A stretch of 32,477 nucleotides of DNA from Streptomyces brasiliensis. Its GTDB lineage: Bacteria > Actinomycetota > Actinomycetes > Streptomycetales > Streptomycetaceae. The notes under the pieces were generated by a model, which worked only from the letters and a program-made list of their open reading frames with translations, did not search any database and had not been told where the DNA came from. The translations under genes were made by a program, and so were the position numbers. The stretch spans positions 1 to 32,477 of the forward strand of contig NZ_BMQA01000071.1 in assembly GCF_014647875.1 (NCBI RefSeq), in the 5' to 3' direction. Of this stretch, positions 23,253 to 32,247 are shown in pieces (position 1 is the first letter of the stretch; every line of letters starts with the position of its first letter).

Positions 23253-23453
23253 GTGTCTCCGCAGCTGTACCTGGCCGCCGGCATCTCCGGCGCGATCCAG
23301 CACCGCGCGGGCATGCAGACCTCTAAAACCATCGTGGCGGTCAACAAGGATCCGGAGGCGCCGATCTTCGACCTGGTCGACTACGGCTTGGTCGGTGACC
23401 TGTTCGAGGTGCTGCCCCAGCTCACTGCCGAGGTCAAGGCCCGCAAGGCCTGA
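23253..23453 (+). pseudogene. etfA: C-terminal remnant of electron transfer flavoprotein alpha subunit
   Basis: The frame encodes VSPQLYLAAGISGAIQHRAG, MQTSKTIVAVNKDPEAPIFD and LVDYGLVGDLFEVLPQLTAEV. This is the highly conserved FAD-binding end of EtfA, intact to its natural stop. Everything upstream of the VSPQLY motif (about 240 residues in a normal EtfA) is missing, and the frame instead continues into the restriction-nuclease remnant. No etfB is adjacent. It is a truncated copy; the functional etfBA must lie elsewhere. Confidence 0.85.
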
Positions 23454-23800
23454 CGTACTCCACCGCAGGGGGAGACGAAGCAGCCGATGCAGCTCGCGGC
23501 GGGCTCCCGGCCGCCGCGCTCGCGGAGGTCGAGCGGCGTCTCGGTGCTCAGCGGACAGGTGAGGCCACCACTGTCATAGACAGTGCAGGTCAAAAGTGGT
23601 GCACCGCAGCGGAGGGGCACCACTTCCGCGTTCGCCCTGTCTCCCCCTGACTCGCCCGCATCCCGAGTTCGACCAGCACGTATGGGCGGAGTGCACCCGC
23701 CGGGAGCGAGTGACCGTTGGCGTGCGCCGGCCGCCACGCCAACAGCAGCGCACAACAGCGCCCAGCCGATGGCGCAGCAGACGGGGCCGCGCGGCGGCCG
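23454..23800. other. Intergenic stretch with faint coding traces
   Basis: Part of the plus strand (about 23465-23650) reads GLPAAALAEVERRLGAQRTGE followed by ATTVIDSAGQKWCTAAEG without a start, ending at TGA near 23650. It looks like the tail of a lost gene but I cannot name it. Nothing else is convincing here. Confidence 0.3.
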
Positions 23801-24553
23801 TTACACCTGCACGGTGCCGCCATCGACGAAGAGTTCCGTGCCCGTGACGAAGCGGCTCTGGTCGGACGCCAGGAACAGGACCGCGTCCGCGACGTCGTCC
23901 GGGGTGCCGATGCGGCCGAGCGGGATCCGGGAGACCAGGAACTCCTTCATCTTTCTGCCCTGCTCTGTGTCCGAGCCGATGGCTCGATCGAGTAGGGGCG
24001 TGCCGATCGTGCCCGGGCTGATGGCATTGACCCGGATGCCCCGGTCCTTGAGCTCGTTGGCCCAGGTGCGGGCGAAGGACCGTATCGCCGCCTTCGTGGC
24101 CGAATAGACGCTGAAGCCCTCAGGTCCCTCGACCGTCCAGATCGAGGCCGCGAGGATCACGGATGCGTGGTCGTTCAGCAGCGGCAGGGTCTTCTGCACG
24201 GTGAAGACGGTGCCCTTCACGTTCACGCCGAGGACGAGGTCGAGGTGTTCCTCCGTGATCTGCGCGAGCGGAGCTATCTCCCCGACCCCGGCGTTCGCGT
24301 ACAGCACGTCCACCCGGCGGCCGTCCGCAGCGATCCGCTCGCAGAGATGGTCCAGGTCAGCCGGGCTGGCGACATCGCCACGGACACCGGTCGCCCCGCT
24401 TCCGACGGACGCGACGGCGGCGTCGAGTTCCTTCTGCCGTCGGCCAGTGAGGTAGACGTGGGCTCCCTCCTCCACAAATCGACGGGCGCTGGCAAGACCG
24501 ATCCCCATCGAGCCACCGGTCACCACCGCGGTCTTCCCATCGAGTTGTCCCAT
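23801..24553 (-). CDS. SDR family NAD(P)-dependent oxidoreductase
   Basis: This 250-residue classical short-chain dehydrogenase starts at ATG 24553 (MGQLDGKTAVVTGG) with GAGGAGG just upstream. The Rossmann motif TGGSMGIG is at ~13-20, YANAGVGE is the NNAG-like motif, AASIWTVEGPEGFSVYSATK carries the Ser-Tyr-Lys catalytic set, and the C-terminal VNAISPGTIGTPLLD and FVTGTELFVDGG are typical. Conserved Arg after the first strand (LTGRRQKEL) suggests NADP(H) preference. It would oxidise or reduce a carbonyl or alcohol; the substrate is unknown. Open sequence upstream to 24808 is not convincing as coding. The gene is isolated, downstream of a different-function neighbour. Confidence 0.95.
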   Translation of the reverse strand: MGQLDGKTAVVTGGSMGIGLASARRFVEEGAHVYLTGRRQKELDAAVASVGSGATGVRGDVASPADLDHLCERIAADGRRVDVLYANAGVGEIAPLAQITEEHLDLVLGVNVKGTVFTVQKTLPLLNDHASVILAASIWTVEGPEGFSVYSATKAAIRSFARTWANELKDRGIRVNAISPGTIGTPLLDRAIGSDTEQGRKMKEFLVSRIPLGRIGTPDDVADAVLFLASDQSRFVTGTELFVDGGTVQV

Positions 24554-24931
24554 CACATCCTCCTCATTCGGCTCGAGCGCGGAGCTGCGCCAGGGATCTG
24601 CCGGGTTCCTGTCAGACACTCCCCGTGACGGCGGCCATTCGACAGCAGACGCCGGACTTCGGTCGACGTCCGCCGGGACGGGGCGACCGGCAGAGCAGGC
24701 GCCGGCAGCAGTGAAGCCTGGCGCGAGAGCCGGTCTCTGCTCGACGGTTGAGCGCGGCCGCACCGGGTTCGCGGTCCGGCTGCCCATGGGTTCGGCCTCC
24801 AGCCTCACGCCGGTCGCACCCCGTGCACAGTCCGACGGGGCCAGACGGGTGGCGGTGGCTCAACCTGCCCGCGGCGTCCCTGACCGTCTCGCGCGCCGCA
24901 CGGGTGGGGCGCGCCGGATGTCGGACAATGG
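24554..24931. other. Intergenic region upstream of the SDR gene
   Basis: No recognisable gene on either strand. It presumably holds the SDR promoter on the minus strand, but I cannot point to a clear -35/-10 pair. Confidence 0.4.
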
Positions 24932-24962
24932 AACCCCGGCCCGATTACGGCGGGCCGGGGTT
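24932..24962. terminator. GC-rich hairpin after the Asn/Gly-repeat gene
   Basis: An 11-bp stem (AACCCCGGCCC with GGGCCGGGGTT) and a 9-base loop sit 24 bases beyond the minus-strand stop at 24987. On the plus strand it is followed by TCTC, so it may act in either direction. Confidence 0.7.
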
Positions 24963-24986
24963 TCTCATCGTGCAACTGGCTCGGGA

Positions 24987-25670
<684 letters not shown>

Positions 25671-26051
25671 GTTGCTGCTCCTGTCTCTGAGACACCGGCT
25701 CAGCGGCCGGCATGATTGAACGTACTAATGTCCCCCATACCTGTCATGTCGGGAATATCGGAGAGCTGCTGTTAGGCCGCCGATCGGGGTATTCGCGGCA
25801 CCCGCAGGCCGCTTCCCTCACGATTGGTGATGCATCAAATCATCGTGAATATAAGCAGATTGACTTACTATTAGCCCTTTAGGGCGATCCTTGACATTCA
25901 TTCACCCTCGTCTGACAGCGTGTCGCTGCGGACAGGACGAGGCAGGGTGCGGTATAGGGGCTGGCCAAGGCGCGTACAGAACCTTGCACACCGGGGTTGC
26001 ACGCCACAGGCCGTGCTGCCGCGCGTCGGACGACCGGCCTCGCTGCTCGAT
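25671..26051. other. AT-rich intergenic region
   Basis: The stretch 25720-25915 is markedly AT-richer than the rest of the window and probably contains the promoter of the minus-strand secreted protein. A partial palindrome GATGCATCAAATCATC lies near 25829. A TTGACA at about 25892 may belong to a plus-strand promoter. No gene is evident. Confidence 0.45.
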
Positions 26052-26140
26052 GAAGTAGGAGCGTCTCACTCGACGGCTACATCGTCGGGCCGGACGGCGG
26101 CTTCGACTGGACGGCGCCCGACGAGGAGCCCCATCCGCGT
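26052..26140 (+). pseudogene. 5' fragment of a RibD/DHFR-like reductase
   Basis: The reading VSLDGYIVGPDGGFDWTAPD followed by EE matches the N-terminus of the RibD C-terminal/dihydrofolate-reductase-like family (SLDGYIA.pDG..DW). An ATG sits at the expected place at 26052 but a stop codon follows two codons later, and homology ends after about 26 residues. No remainder of the gene is present nearby. It is a decayed fragment. Confidence 0.7.
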
Positions 26141-26262
26141 CGGACGCCGCGGCCACGGCATCCACCGTCGCGGAGACGCTCATGGCCGGGGTGAGAAAGG
26201 TGCTGATCCGCATGCTTCTCCGATGCTGGTTGCTGTTCTGTTTGTCGTGGTGTGTCCGTCGG

Positions 26263-26541
26263 TCAGGCCCGTGGGGACCGCTCGTTGACCGCGTCGTACT
26301 TCCGCACCTCGTTGCGCATCACCGGAGCCCATTTGGTGAAGAGCGCCGTAACCTCCGGGGTGCTCAGGTGCCGGTCCAGCGCGTCCTGGGAAGCCCACTG
26401 CTCAAGGACGGCGACGGCGCCCGTCGTCGCGTCGTCCAGGCAGAAGGAGATGAGGATGTTGCCCGGGTTGGCGGCCGCGACCGGGTAGGTCGCCTTCGCC
26501 TCCGCGACGAACGTGTGGACGTCGACGGTGGGCACGAACAC
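26263..26541 (-). CDS. Antibiotic-biosynthesis-monooxygenase-like (putative quinol monooxygenase)
   Basis: This 92-residue ABM-fold protein contains FVAEAKATYPVAAANPGNIL, AVAVLEQWASQDALDRHLST and FTKWAPVMRNEVRKYDAV, the usual dimeric alpha/beta ferredoxin-like pattern seen in YgiN-type quinol monooxygenases. The first in-frame standard start is GTG 26541. The preceding codons LIVAGRVF look homologous to the true N-terminal strand but have no start codon, so the gene may have lost its first residues or use a rare start. It is divergent from the MerR regulator, suggesting control by it. The reaction, if any, would be oxidation of a small quinol without cofactors. Confidence 0.8.
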   Translation of the reverse strand: MFVPTVDVHTFVAEAKATYPVAAANPGNILISFCLDDATTGAVAVLEQWASQDALDRHLSTPEVTALFTKWAPVMRNEVRKYDAVNERSPRA

Positions 26542-26712
26542 CCGGCCGGCGACGATGAGGGTGGTTTCGGTGTTCGACCGGGGGCCGATGGCGGGTGCGG
26601 CGTCCGGAGCCGGGAGCGTCGTACAGCCGGTCCTGTTCTGGAGGTACCGCAGGCCACGCGCTGGCTAAGCTGTCGCCATGCGGTACTGGCTGATGTGCGG
26701 GAGGGGCGCCTC

Positions 26713-27147
26713 GTGACCTTGACGCCTCCCCCTGCGACCATGCGGATCGGAGAACTGGCCCGGCTGACGGGGGCCAGCGCCCGATCACTGCGGTACTACG
26801 AGCAGCAGGGTCTGATCCGCAGCGCACGGTCCGGCGGCGGGCAGCGGTACTACGCCGCGACGGAGGTTGCGCGGGTCCACCTCATCCGGCGGCTGTTCGA
26901 CGCGGGACTGGGGAGCAAGGTGATCGCCCAGTTGCTGCCCTGTGTGGACAGCGACGACGCCGACATCCACGAGGAAGCGTTCGGAACGATGGTCAGGGAA
27001 CGGGACCGTCTGACCGCCGACATCAGCCGACTCGTCGAGACCCGGGACTCCCTCAATGCCTTGATCGAGGCCAACACCCGGCACCGGCCCGGCGCGGGCC
27101 GGTGCGGTCCCCTTCCTGCCGGGGGCGGTCGTCACCGCGACGCGTGA
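26713..27147 (+). CDS. MerR family transcriptional regulator
   Basis: This 144-residue protein starts at GTG 26713 with GAGGGG six bases upstream; ATG 26740 is an alternative. The winged-helix domain is textbook: MRIGELARLTGASARSLRYY, EQQGLIRSARSGGGQRYYA. A coiled-coil dimerisation helix (FGTMVRERDRLTADISRLVETRDSLNALIEAN) follows. No metal-binding cysteine loop is seen near the C-terminus, so it is unlikely to sense metals; small drug-like or redox ligands are more probable. Its stop is two bases from the convergent stop of the quinone-reductase-like gene, whose promoter carries a MerR-type palindrome. Confidence 0.95.
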   Translation: MTLTPPPATMRIGELARLTGASARSLRYYEQQGLIRSARSGGGQRYYAATEVARVHLIRRLFDAGLGSKVIAQLLPCVDSDDADIHEEAFGTMVRERDRLTADISRLVETRDSLNALIEANTRHRPGAGRCGPLPAGGGRHRDA

Positions 27148-27149
27148 GA

Positions 27150-28076
27150 TCAGGGCCGCATGTCGATGACGAGCTTGCCCGACGCGTGGCCCGACTCGAC
27201 GAGCGCCAGTGCCTCCTCTGCCCGCGCCAGCGGATAGGTCGCCGTGATGTTGGGATCGAGTCGTCCGGCGACCATCAGCTCGGCGACGCGCTCGAGGCTG
27301 CTCCGGTCGAGACGGCGGTGGACCGTCGCGCCGCCGAGCTCGGTGACCGACGGGTCCCCGACGGAGACGAGCGCGTCCGGCTTCGTCGCCAGTGGGGCGA
27401 TGCTCCGCAGGGAGTCTCCGCCGACCGTGTCGACCACGGCGTCGAAGCCGTCCGGGGCCTGCGCCCGGAGCCGGGCCACGACATCGCCTGCGGTGTACTC
27501 GACGAAGGCCGCTCCGGTCGCCGTCGCGCGGTCCCGCTTGGCCGCACTGCCGGTGCCGACCACGACCAGGCCGCGGTCCCGCGCGATCTGGGCGAGGGCG
27601 ATTCCCACGCCCCCGCCGATACCGTTCACAAGCAGTGACGCCCCAGCGGGCAACGCGAGCTGGTCCAGGACGTCGAGCGCGGTGGTGCCGGCGATGGGGA
27701 TGGTTGCTGCCCACGTTTCCGGCAGCGCATCCGGTATACGGGCCGTGGATTCGGCGAGCAGCAGAGTTGTCTGCGCGTACGTGCCGGCACCGGTCAGGGC
27801 GAATCCGGTCACTCGGTCGCCGACGGCCAGGCCGGTTACCTCCTCACCCACCGCGAGAATGGTCCCGGCCGCCTCCATTCCCAGGACCTGGGGAAAGGGC
27901 ACGTGCCCGTTCAACTCCAGGACATATCCGGACCGGAGCTTGTGATCCATCGGGTTGACCCCCGCGGCCGCGACGCGGACGAGGACTTCGAGAGGACCGG
28001 GCGACGGAACGGGCCGGTCGAAGAACTCGTGGACGTCGGCGGCACCAAAGGTCCGGTACCCCAAGGCTGTGCTCAT
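27150..28076 (-). CDS. Zinc-independent MDR-family quinone/NADP oxidoreductase
   Basis: This 308-residue medium-chain reductase starts at ATG 28076 after AAAGGA. The GroES-like domain includes VLVRVAAAGVNPMDHKLRSG and PQVLGMEAAGTILAVGEEV; the nucleotide-binding domain has ASLLVNGIGGGVGIALAQIA (GxGGGxG) and ends SGHASGKLVIDM. Zinc-binding cysteines are absent, which places it with quinone reductases and enoyl reductases rather than alcohol dehydrogenases. It would use NADPH to reduce quinones or unsaturated carbonyls in the cytoplasm. Regulation by the neighbouring MerR protein is supported by the promoter architecture. Confidence 0.95.
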   Translation of the reverse strand: MSTALGYRTFGAADVHEFFDRPVPSPGPLEVLVRVAAAGVNPMDHKLRSGYVLELNGHVPFPQVLGMEAAGTILAVGEEVTGLAVGDRVTGFALTGAGTYAQTTLLLAESTARIPDALPETWAATIPIAGTTALDVLDQLALPAGASLLVNGIGGGVGIALAQIARDRGLVVVGTGSAAKRDRATATGAAFVEYTAGDVVARLRAQAPDGFDAVVDTVGGDSLRSIAPLATKPDALVSVGDPSVTELGGATVHRRLDRSSLERVAELMVAGRLDPNITATYPLARAEEALALVESGHASGKLVIDMRP

Positions 28077-28137
28077 CGCAAATTCCTTTCTCACTGCCCT
28101 CGTCCGGTGCTCAGCCGAGGGCGTCGCCAAGCTAATC

Positions 28138-28155
28138 CTTGACATCAATGTCAAG
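28138..28155 (-). promoter_or_regulatory. MerR-type operator in an over-long promoter spacer
   Basis: CTTGACATCAATGTCAAG is a perfect 8-bp inverted repeat with a 2-base centre. On the minus strand it sits between TTGAAC (-35) and TTAGCT/TAGCTT (-10) with 19-20 bases between, the stretched spacer that MerR activators untwist. It lies about 62 bases before the oxidoreductase start. Confidence 0.75.
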
Positions 28156-28342
28156 TTCAAGCCGGCGTGATGCAAGTAACATCCCTGTACGCGCAGCCAC
28201 CGGCCAGCACGACTGTCGAGGGCTCTGCCCTCGGAGAAGTCCAGGTCGAAAGTCAAGTCCCGGTCGTCATCGCGCGGCACCGTGCCCGTCTGCCGGGACC
28301 GCTGTGAGTCGCTCCCGTCGAAGAGAGCCAGGCTTGATCTAA

Positions 28343-28900
28343 GGACTTGTCTCATGTGGCAGTGCCGGTGCGGCGTGATGCCTGGCCGTGGGTGTCGATC
28401 TGTCGCAGCGGCTTGTTCCTGACGGCCTGTGGGGGCTGGTCGCTCCGTTACTGCCTCCGGTCCCTCCGCGTCCGCAGGGAGGCGGAACAGCACCGCGTGA
28501 TGAGCGGGCCGTATTCACGGCCGTGGTCTACGTCCTCACCAGTGGGTGCGCCTGGCGGCACTTGCCGGAGACGTTCGGGGTCTCCCCAGCCACGGCGCAT
28601 CGCCGGTTCACGGCATGGACCAAGGCCGGCTTATGGCGGCGGCTGCACCGCACGGTCCTGGACGAACTCGGCGTCCGGGGCGAGTTGGACTGGACGTCGG
28701 CCATCGTCGATGCCGCTTCAGTGCGGGCGAAAAGGGGGGCTCGCTGACCGGGCGGAATCCAACCGATCGCGACAAGAAGGGCAGCAAGCTGCACGGGCTG
28801 TCCGAGGCCCAGGGCATCCCACTGGCGGTGGCCGTCTCCGCTGCAAACACCCACGACATCAACGCCCTCAAGCCCTTGGTGTGCGGGATACCTGCCGTGC
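28343..28900 (+). mobile_element. Truncated IS5-family insertion sequence
   Basis: The left end appears at about 28343 (GGACTTGTCTCATGTGGCAG), just before the transposase start. The right half of the element and its inverted repeat are missing. From about 28900 the sequence switches to an unrelated integrase gene fragment. The IS is therefore a fossil and cannot move by itself. Confidence 0.7.
28388..28900 (+). pseudogene. IS5-family transposase, truncated, two frames
   Basis: OrfA runs from GTG 28388 to TGA 28745-28747 (VGVDLSQRLVPDGLWGLVAP, then CAWRHLPETFGVSPATAHRRFTAW). The second part, in the -1 frame, continues GGSLTGRNPTDRDKKGSKLH, LSEAQGIPLAVAVSAANTHD and LVCGIPAVRS. The shift lies at the A4G6 run (28730-28739), the place where this IS group uses programmed -1 frameshifting. 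It carries the first DDE aspartate (SAIVDAASVRAKR) and the second region (NTHD); the final Glu is lost at the truncation. Confidence 0.85.
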
Positions 28901-29310
28901 GCTCGAGGCCAGTCGGGAAGTCCCGGACAACGTCCAGAACGTTCTGCACTGGGTGGCAAAGGCCTCCCGACCGCTCGCGGATCTCGCTGAACCTGCAACA
29001 GCCCGTGCCGTACTCGACGGGCTCAAGCTGAAGCTCGACGGCACCGCGGCAGCCGCTGAGATCGTGCGGCGGAAGCGGCGGACCCTCGTCAACGCCGCGA
29101 ACTACGCGGTCGACCTGGGGGAGCTGCGCGAGAACCCGGTCACAGCGGTTCGCTGGCAGAAGCCCAAGGTCTCGAACCAGGTCGATCCGCGCGTTGTCGC
29201 CAACCCGGAGCAGGCCCGCAATCTCCTGGCGGCCGTGTCCTACGCGGGCGGCTACCGACGTGCTCGCGGCCGGCGTCTCGTCGGGCTGTTCGCGGCGATG
29301 TACTTCGGTT
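28899..29310 (+). pseudogene. Internal fragment of a tyrosine integrase
   Basis: The frame reads ALEASREVPDNVQNVLHWVA, RAVLDGLKLKLDGTAAAAEI and RRKRRTLVNAANYAVDLGEL, then NPVTAVRWQKPKVSNQVDPR and RGRRLVGLFAAMYFG. This is the core-binding domain and the start of the catalytic domain of an actinobacterial phage-type integrase. The N-terminus is replaced by the IS5 remnant and everything after the first catalytic arginine region is gone, replaced by unrelated sequence before the next gene. It is non-functional. Confidence 0.85.
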
Positions 29311-29403
29311 CGGCATTTCGTGACGGTGACCGGCAGCCGTGGTTCAGACGGTGTGCGTAGCGTCCGCCACAACAGCGCACCCCCGAATCCGTTTACAGGC
29401 CTG

Positions 29404-30987
29404 TCAGACAGTGAAACGGTCGGGATCAGCGGCCTTCCAGTCCGCTGCCCAGGACTCGGGCGGCTCGATCAGCAACTGGCCAGGGGTCAGCCAGTCGTAG
29501 AGCTCCGCGTAGGAGCGGACGGTGACCGGGTCCACGCGCCGATGCAGCATGTTCGGGCGCAGTTCGGCGGGTTCACTCACGCCGAGCGAGGCGATGATCT
29601 GTAGTGCGCTGTTCACGGTGGCGGACTGGAAGCGGTGGACCCGGGCCGACTTGTCGTCGACATCCAATGCGCGTGAGCGGCGCGGGTCTTGTGTGGCGAC
29701 GCCGGCGGGGCAGGTGTTGGTGTGGCAGCTCTGCGCCTGGATGCATCCGATCGCGAACATCATGGCGCGTGCCGCATTGGTGAAGTCGGCGCCTTGCAGC
29801 ATGCGCTTGACGATGTCGGCTCCGGTGGCCACCTTGCCGCTGGCGCCGATCTTGATCCGGTCCCGCAGTCCGGCGCCAATCAGGGCGTTGTGGACGGTGA
29901 TCAGTCCCTCGGTGAGCGGACTGCCCAGGTGGTCGGCGAACTCCAGCGGGGCGGCTCCGGTGCCGCCCTCTGCTCCGTCGACGATGATGAAGTCCGGCGT
30001 GGTGCCCTCTTCGATCATGGCCTTGCACACCGCCAGGAACTCCCGCCGGGAGCCCACACACAGCTTGAAGCCGACCGGCTTGCCACCGGACAGCTCGCGC
30101 ATTTCGGCGACGAACCGGATCAGTTCCCGGGGCGTGTCGAAGACCTGGTGGTAGGGGGGCGAGATGACAGTCTGTCCCTCGGGAACCTCGCGTACCCGGG
30201 CTATCTCGGCGGTGACCTTCTCTCCGGGCAGCACCCCTCCGATACCGGGCTTGGCTCCCTGCGACAGCTTCAGTGACACGCATTTCACGTTGTCGTGAGC
30301 AGCCTTGGCGGCGAACCGCGCGCGATCGAAACCGCCGTCCGCGGTGCGGCAACCGAAGTATCCGGTGCCGATCTCCCACACCAGGTCACCACCGTGGCGC
30401 AGGTGGTACTCCGACATGCCGCCCTCGCCGGTGTCGTGAGCGAAGCCTCCGAGGGCGGCCCCCCGGTTCAGGGCGAGGACGGCGTTGGCGGACAGCGAAC
30501 CGAAGCTCATGGCCGAGACGTTGAGCAAGGCCATGTCGTAGGGCTTGGTGCAGTCCGGCCCGCCGATGCGGACCCGGGGTTGCTCCGCCGGCACCGGGCG
30601 CGGCCTCATCGACGATTCGAAGTATTCGTAGCCTTCGGCGTAGACGTTCCGCTCCGTGCCGAACGCGATCTCCGCTTCAGTCCCCTTGGCGCGCTGGTAA
30701 ACAAGGCTGCGCACATCCCGGTCAAACGGGCGGCCATCGAAATTGCGCTCAATAAAATACTGCTGCAATTCCGGCCGGATCGACTCCAGCGTGAAGCGGA
30801 TGTGTCCCAGCACCGGGTAGTTACGCAGGACGGAATGGCGCTTTTGAAGCAAGTCATAAGTGCCGACCCCGGCTATCCCCGCGCACAACACGGCGACCAG
30901 CCACCACCAAGGCGACACAGTCAACGCCGTGACGCCGAAGGAAATGGCGAGAGCTCCAATGAATACGATCACTGCAATTCTGATCAT
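29404..30987 (-). CDS. Membrane-anchored FMN-binding glutamate-synthase-like protein
   Basis: This 527-residue protein starts at ATG 30987. Two hydrophobic helices occupy residues 3-43, then a cytoplasmic domain follows with the glutamate synthase central-domain motifs: LLNVSAMSFGSLS, DTGEGGMSEYH, KPGIGGVLPGEKV and VDGAEGGTGAAP. CIQAQSCHTNTC fits the C-x5-C-x4-C pattern that holds the 3Fe-4S cluster. The N-terminal glutaminase domain and the C-terminal GltB helix are absent, so ammonia cannot come from glutamine. Such stand-alone proteins have no firm function and are simply annotated FMN-binding glutamate synthase family. Upstream in-frame sequence to 31203 is not convincing. Confidence 0.92.
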   Translation of the reverse strand: MIRIAVIVFIGALAISFGVTALTVSPWWWLVAVLCAGIAGVGTYDLLQKRHSVLRNYPVLGHIRFTLESIRPELQQYFIERNFDGRPFDRDVRSLVYQRAKGTEAEIAFGTERNVYAEGYEYFESSMRPRPVPAEQPRVRIGGPDCTKPYDMALLNVSAMSFGSLSANAVLALNRGAALGGFAHDTGEGGMSEYHLRHGGDLVWEIGTGYFGCRTADGGFDRARFAAKAAHDNVKCVSLKLSQGAKPGIGGVLPGEKVTAEIARVREVPEGQTVISPPYHQVFDTPRELIRFVAEMRELSGGKPVGFKLCVGSRREFLAVCKAMIEEGTTPDFIIVDGAEGGTGAAPLEFADHLGSPLTEGLITVHNALIGAGLRDRIKIGASGKVATGADIVKRMLQGADFTNAARAMMFAIGCIQAQSCHTNTCPAGVATQDPRRSRALDVDDKSARVHRFQSATVNSALQIIASLGVSEPAELRPNMLHRRVDPVTVRSYAELYDWLTPGQLLIEPPESWAADWKAADPDRFTV

Positions 30988-31276
30988 GCGGGGGAACGTA
31001 CATCCTCCCCAGCGCGCGTCACAAGCGCGGGCAACAGTGTGGAGGTCCTGCTGACCCACTGCGCGAGGTGCCTCGATGGACGGCAGGACGTCGCCAACCG
31101 GCGTATCGAGGACCTGCTTCGCGAGTACGACCGTCGCAGCCTGCACATGTCCGAGGCCCCCGGCGTTCTGTCCAGGGGTCTCGTCGTTCCCGGGCCTCAT
31201 CACTGCGTGGTGGTCTGTCGGTTAAATAGGGCTGGGCTGGAGCGTCGAGGCGTGATCACGAGTTGCGTCGGGCCGC
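30988..31276. other. Intergenic region with a faint coding trace
   Basis: On the plus strand, about 31035-31165 reads VEVLLTHCARCLDGRQDVAN followed by RRIEDLLREYDRRSLHMSEA, which looks like a gene fragment but lacks start and context. No gene can be supported. Confidence 0.3.
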
Positions 31277-32038
31277 TCAGGCCCTGGGGTGATGGGCGCC
31301 CGGCATCTCGCCCGGATCCGATTGCCGCTTGGTACGGAGCACCTCCCTGGTGGTCCCCACCAGAAAGCCCGCTGCGAGCAGCCCTGTCACGATCCCGCCC
31401 TGCAGAATTCCGTCGGCCTCATGTCCGTCGAGGTACGTAACATGACGGACCTCGGTGGGGCGCGCCGGGTTGTATACGACGGGTATGTTTACTCCCGGCT
31501 TTGCATCGTCTGCCGAGTTGGGCGCGATATCGACATCCGCGCGCACAGGGCCGGACGGTGTGCCGAAGTGCACGGTCACGGAGGTCGCCCAGCCTTCCTC
31601 CGACCGGCTGGTGATCCCGACCACGGTTGCGTCGGTCCTGCGGCCATGGTCCCGGAGGTTCGCCAGCACCTGGTATTCCTGACCAGCTTCCCACCCCATG
31701 AATCCGGCGAAGGTGGCGAATATCAGAAAGCCCCCGGCAACCAATCGGACTTTGGCCCAGCCAGGAGCGACCAGCCACGATTCCGGGCCGAGCCGCAGCA
31801 GCCCAGCCACGAGGTGGCCTGGCGAAGGAACGGCCCAGCCCTGGCGGCGGACCAGCCTGGAGATACCGTCCGCTGCAGTCAGTGCCACCGCCCAGCCGAG
31901 AACATAGAGCCACACGGGCCCAAACGGTCCGAATGCTATCCACACCACGATGGCCACGCCGGCCGCCGGCGCCCTCCACCCGAAGGGAGAGCCGTACCTG
32001 TCCCGGCTGCCGCTCAGCACGGATTTGCGCTCATCCAT
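31277..32038 (-). CDS. DUF3592-type membrane protein
   Basis: This 253-residue protein starts at ATG 32038 with GGAGG five bases upstream; a GTG at 32050 is less likely because it precedes that site. Hydrophobic segments lie at ~26-57 (GVAIVVWIAFGPFGPVWLYVLGWAVAL), ~98-118 (VRLVAGGFLIFATFAGFMGW) and ~215-230. Between the last two is an extracytoplasmic or cytoplasmic beta domain: RTDATVVGITSRSEEGWATSVTVHF and GVNIPVVYNPARPTEVR. The 'G....V.YnP..P..a' block is the DUF3592 signature. Function is unknown. Confidence 0.85.
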   Translation of the reverse strand: MDERKSVLSGSRDRYGSPFGWRAPAAGVAIVVWIAFGPFGPVWLYVLGWAVALTAADGISRLVRRQGWAVPSPGHLVAGLLRLGPESWLVAPGWAKVRLVAGGFLIFATFAGFMGWEAGQEYQVLANLRDHGRRTDATVVGITSRSEEGWATSVTVHFGTPSGPVRADVDIAPNSADDAKPGVNIPVVYNPARPTEVRHVTYLDGHEADGILQGGIVTGLLAAGFLVGTTREVLRTKRQSDPGEMPGAHHPRA

Positions 32039-32247
32039 CTGCGCCTCCACACCCCGTTACGAGATGAGACTCATCGGCTGCCGCGCTGGTTGCAGTGGTA
32101 CCTGGCCGTCCCATGCCCGAGGGGCCCTGTCCAGAGGGCTCGTCCGTTTCCCGGCTTCACCTGCGCCGATGCCCCAAGATCCCGTCCAAAGCTCGTCCAC
32201 GGACCCCGACATACGGCCGCTCCGGGCGGCATAGCGCTGCACAAACA

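Noticed and set aside
30988..31203. N-terminal extension of the glutamate-synthase-like protein
   Set aside because: ATG 30987 starts directly at the membrane anchor; the extension has no family similarity or signal.
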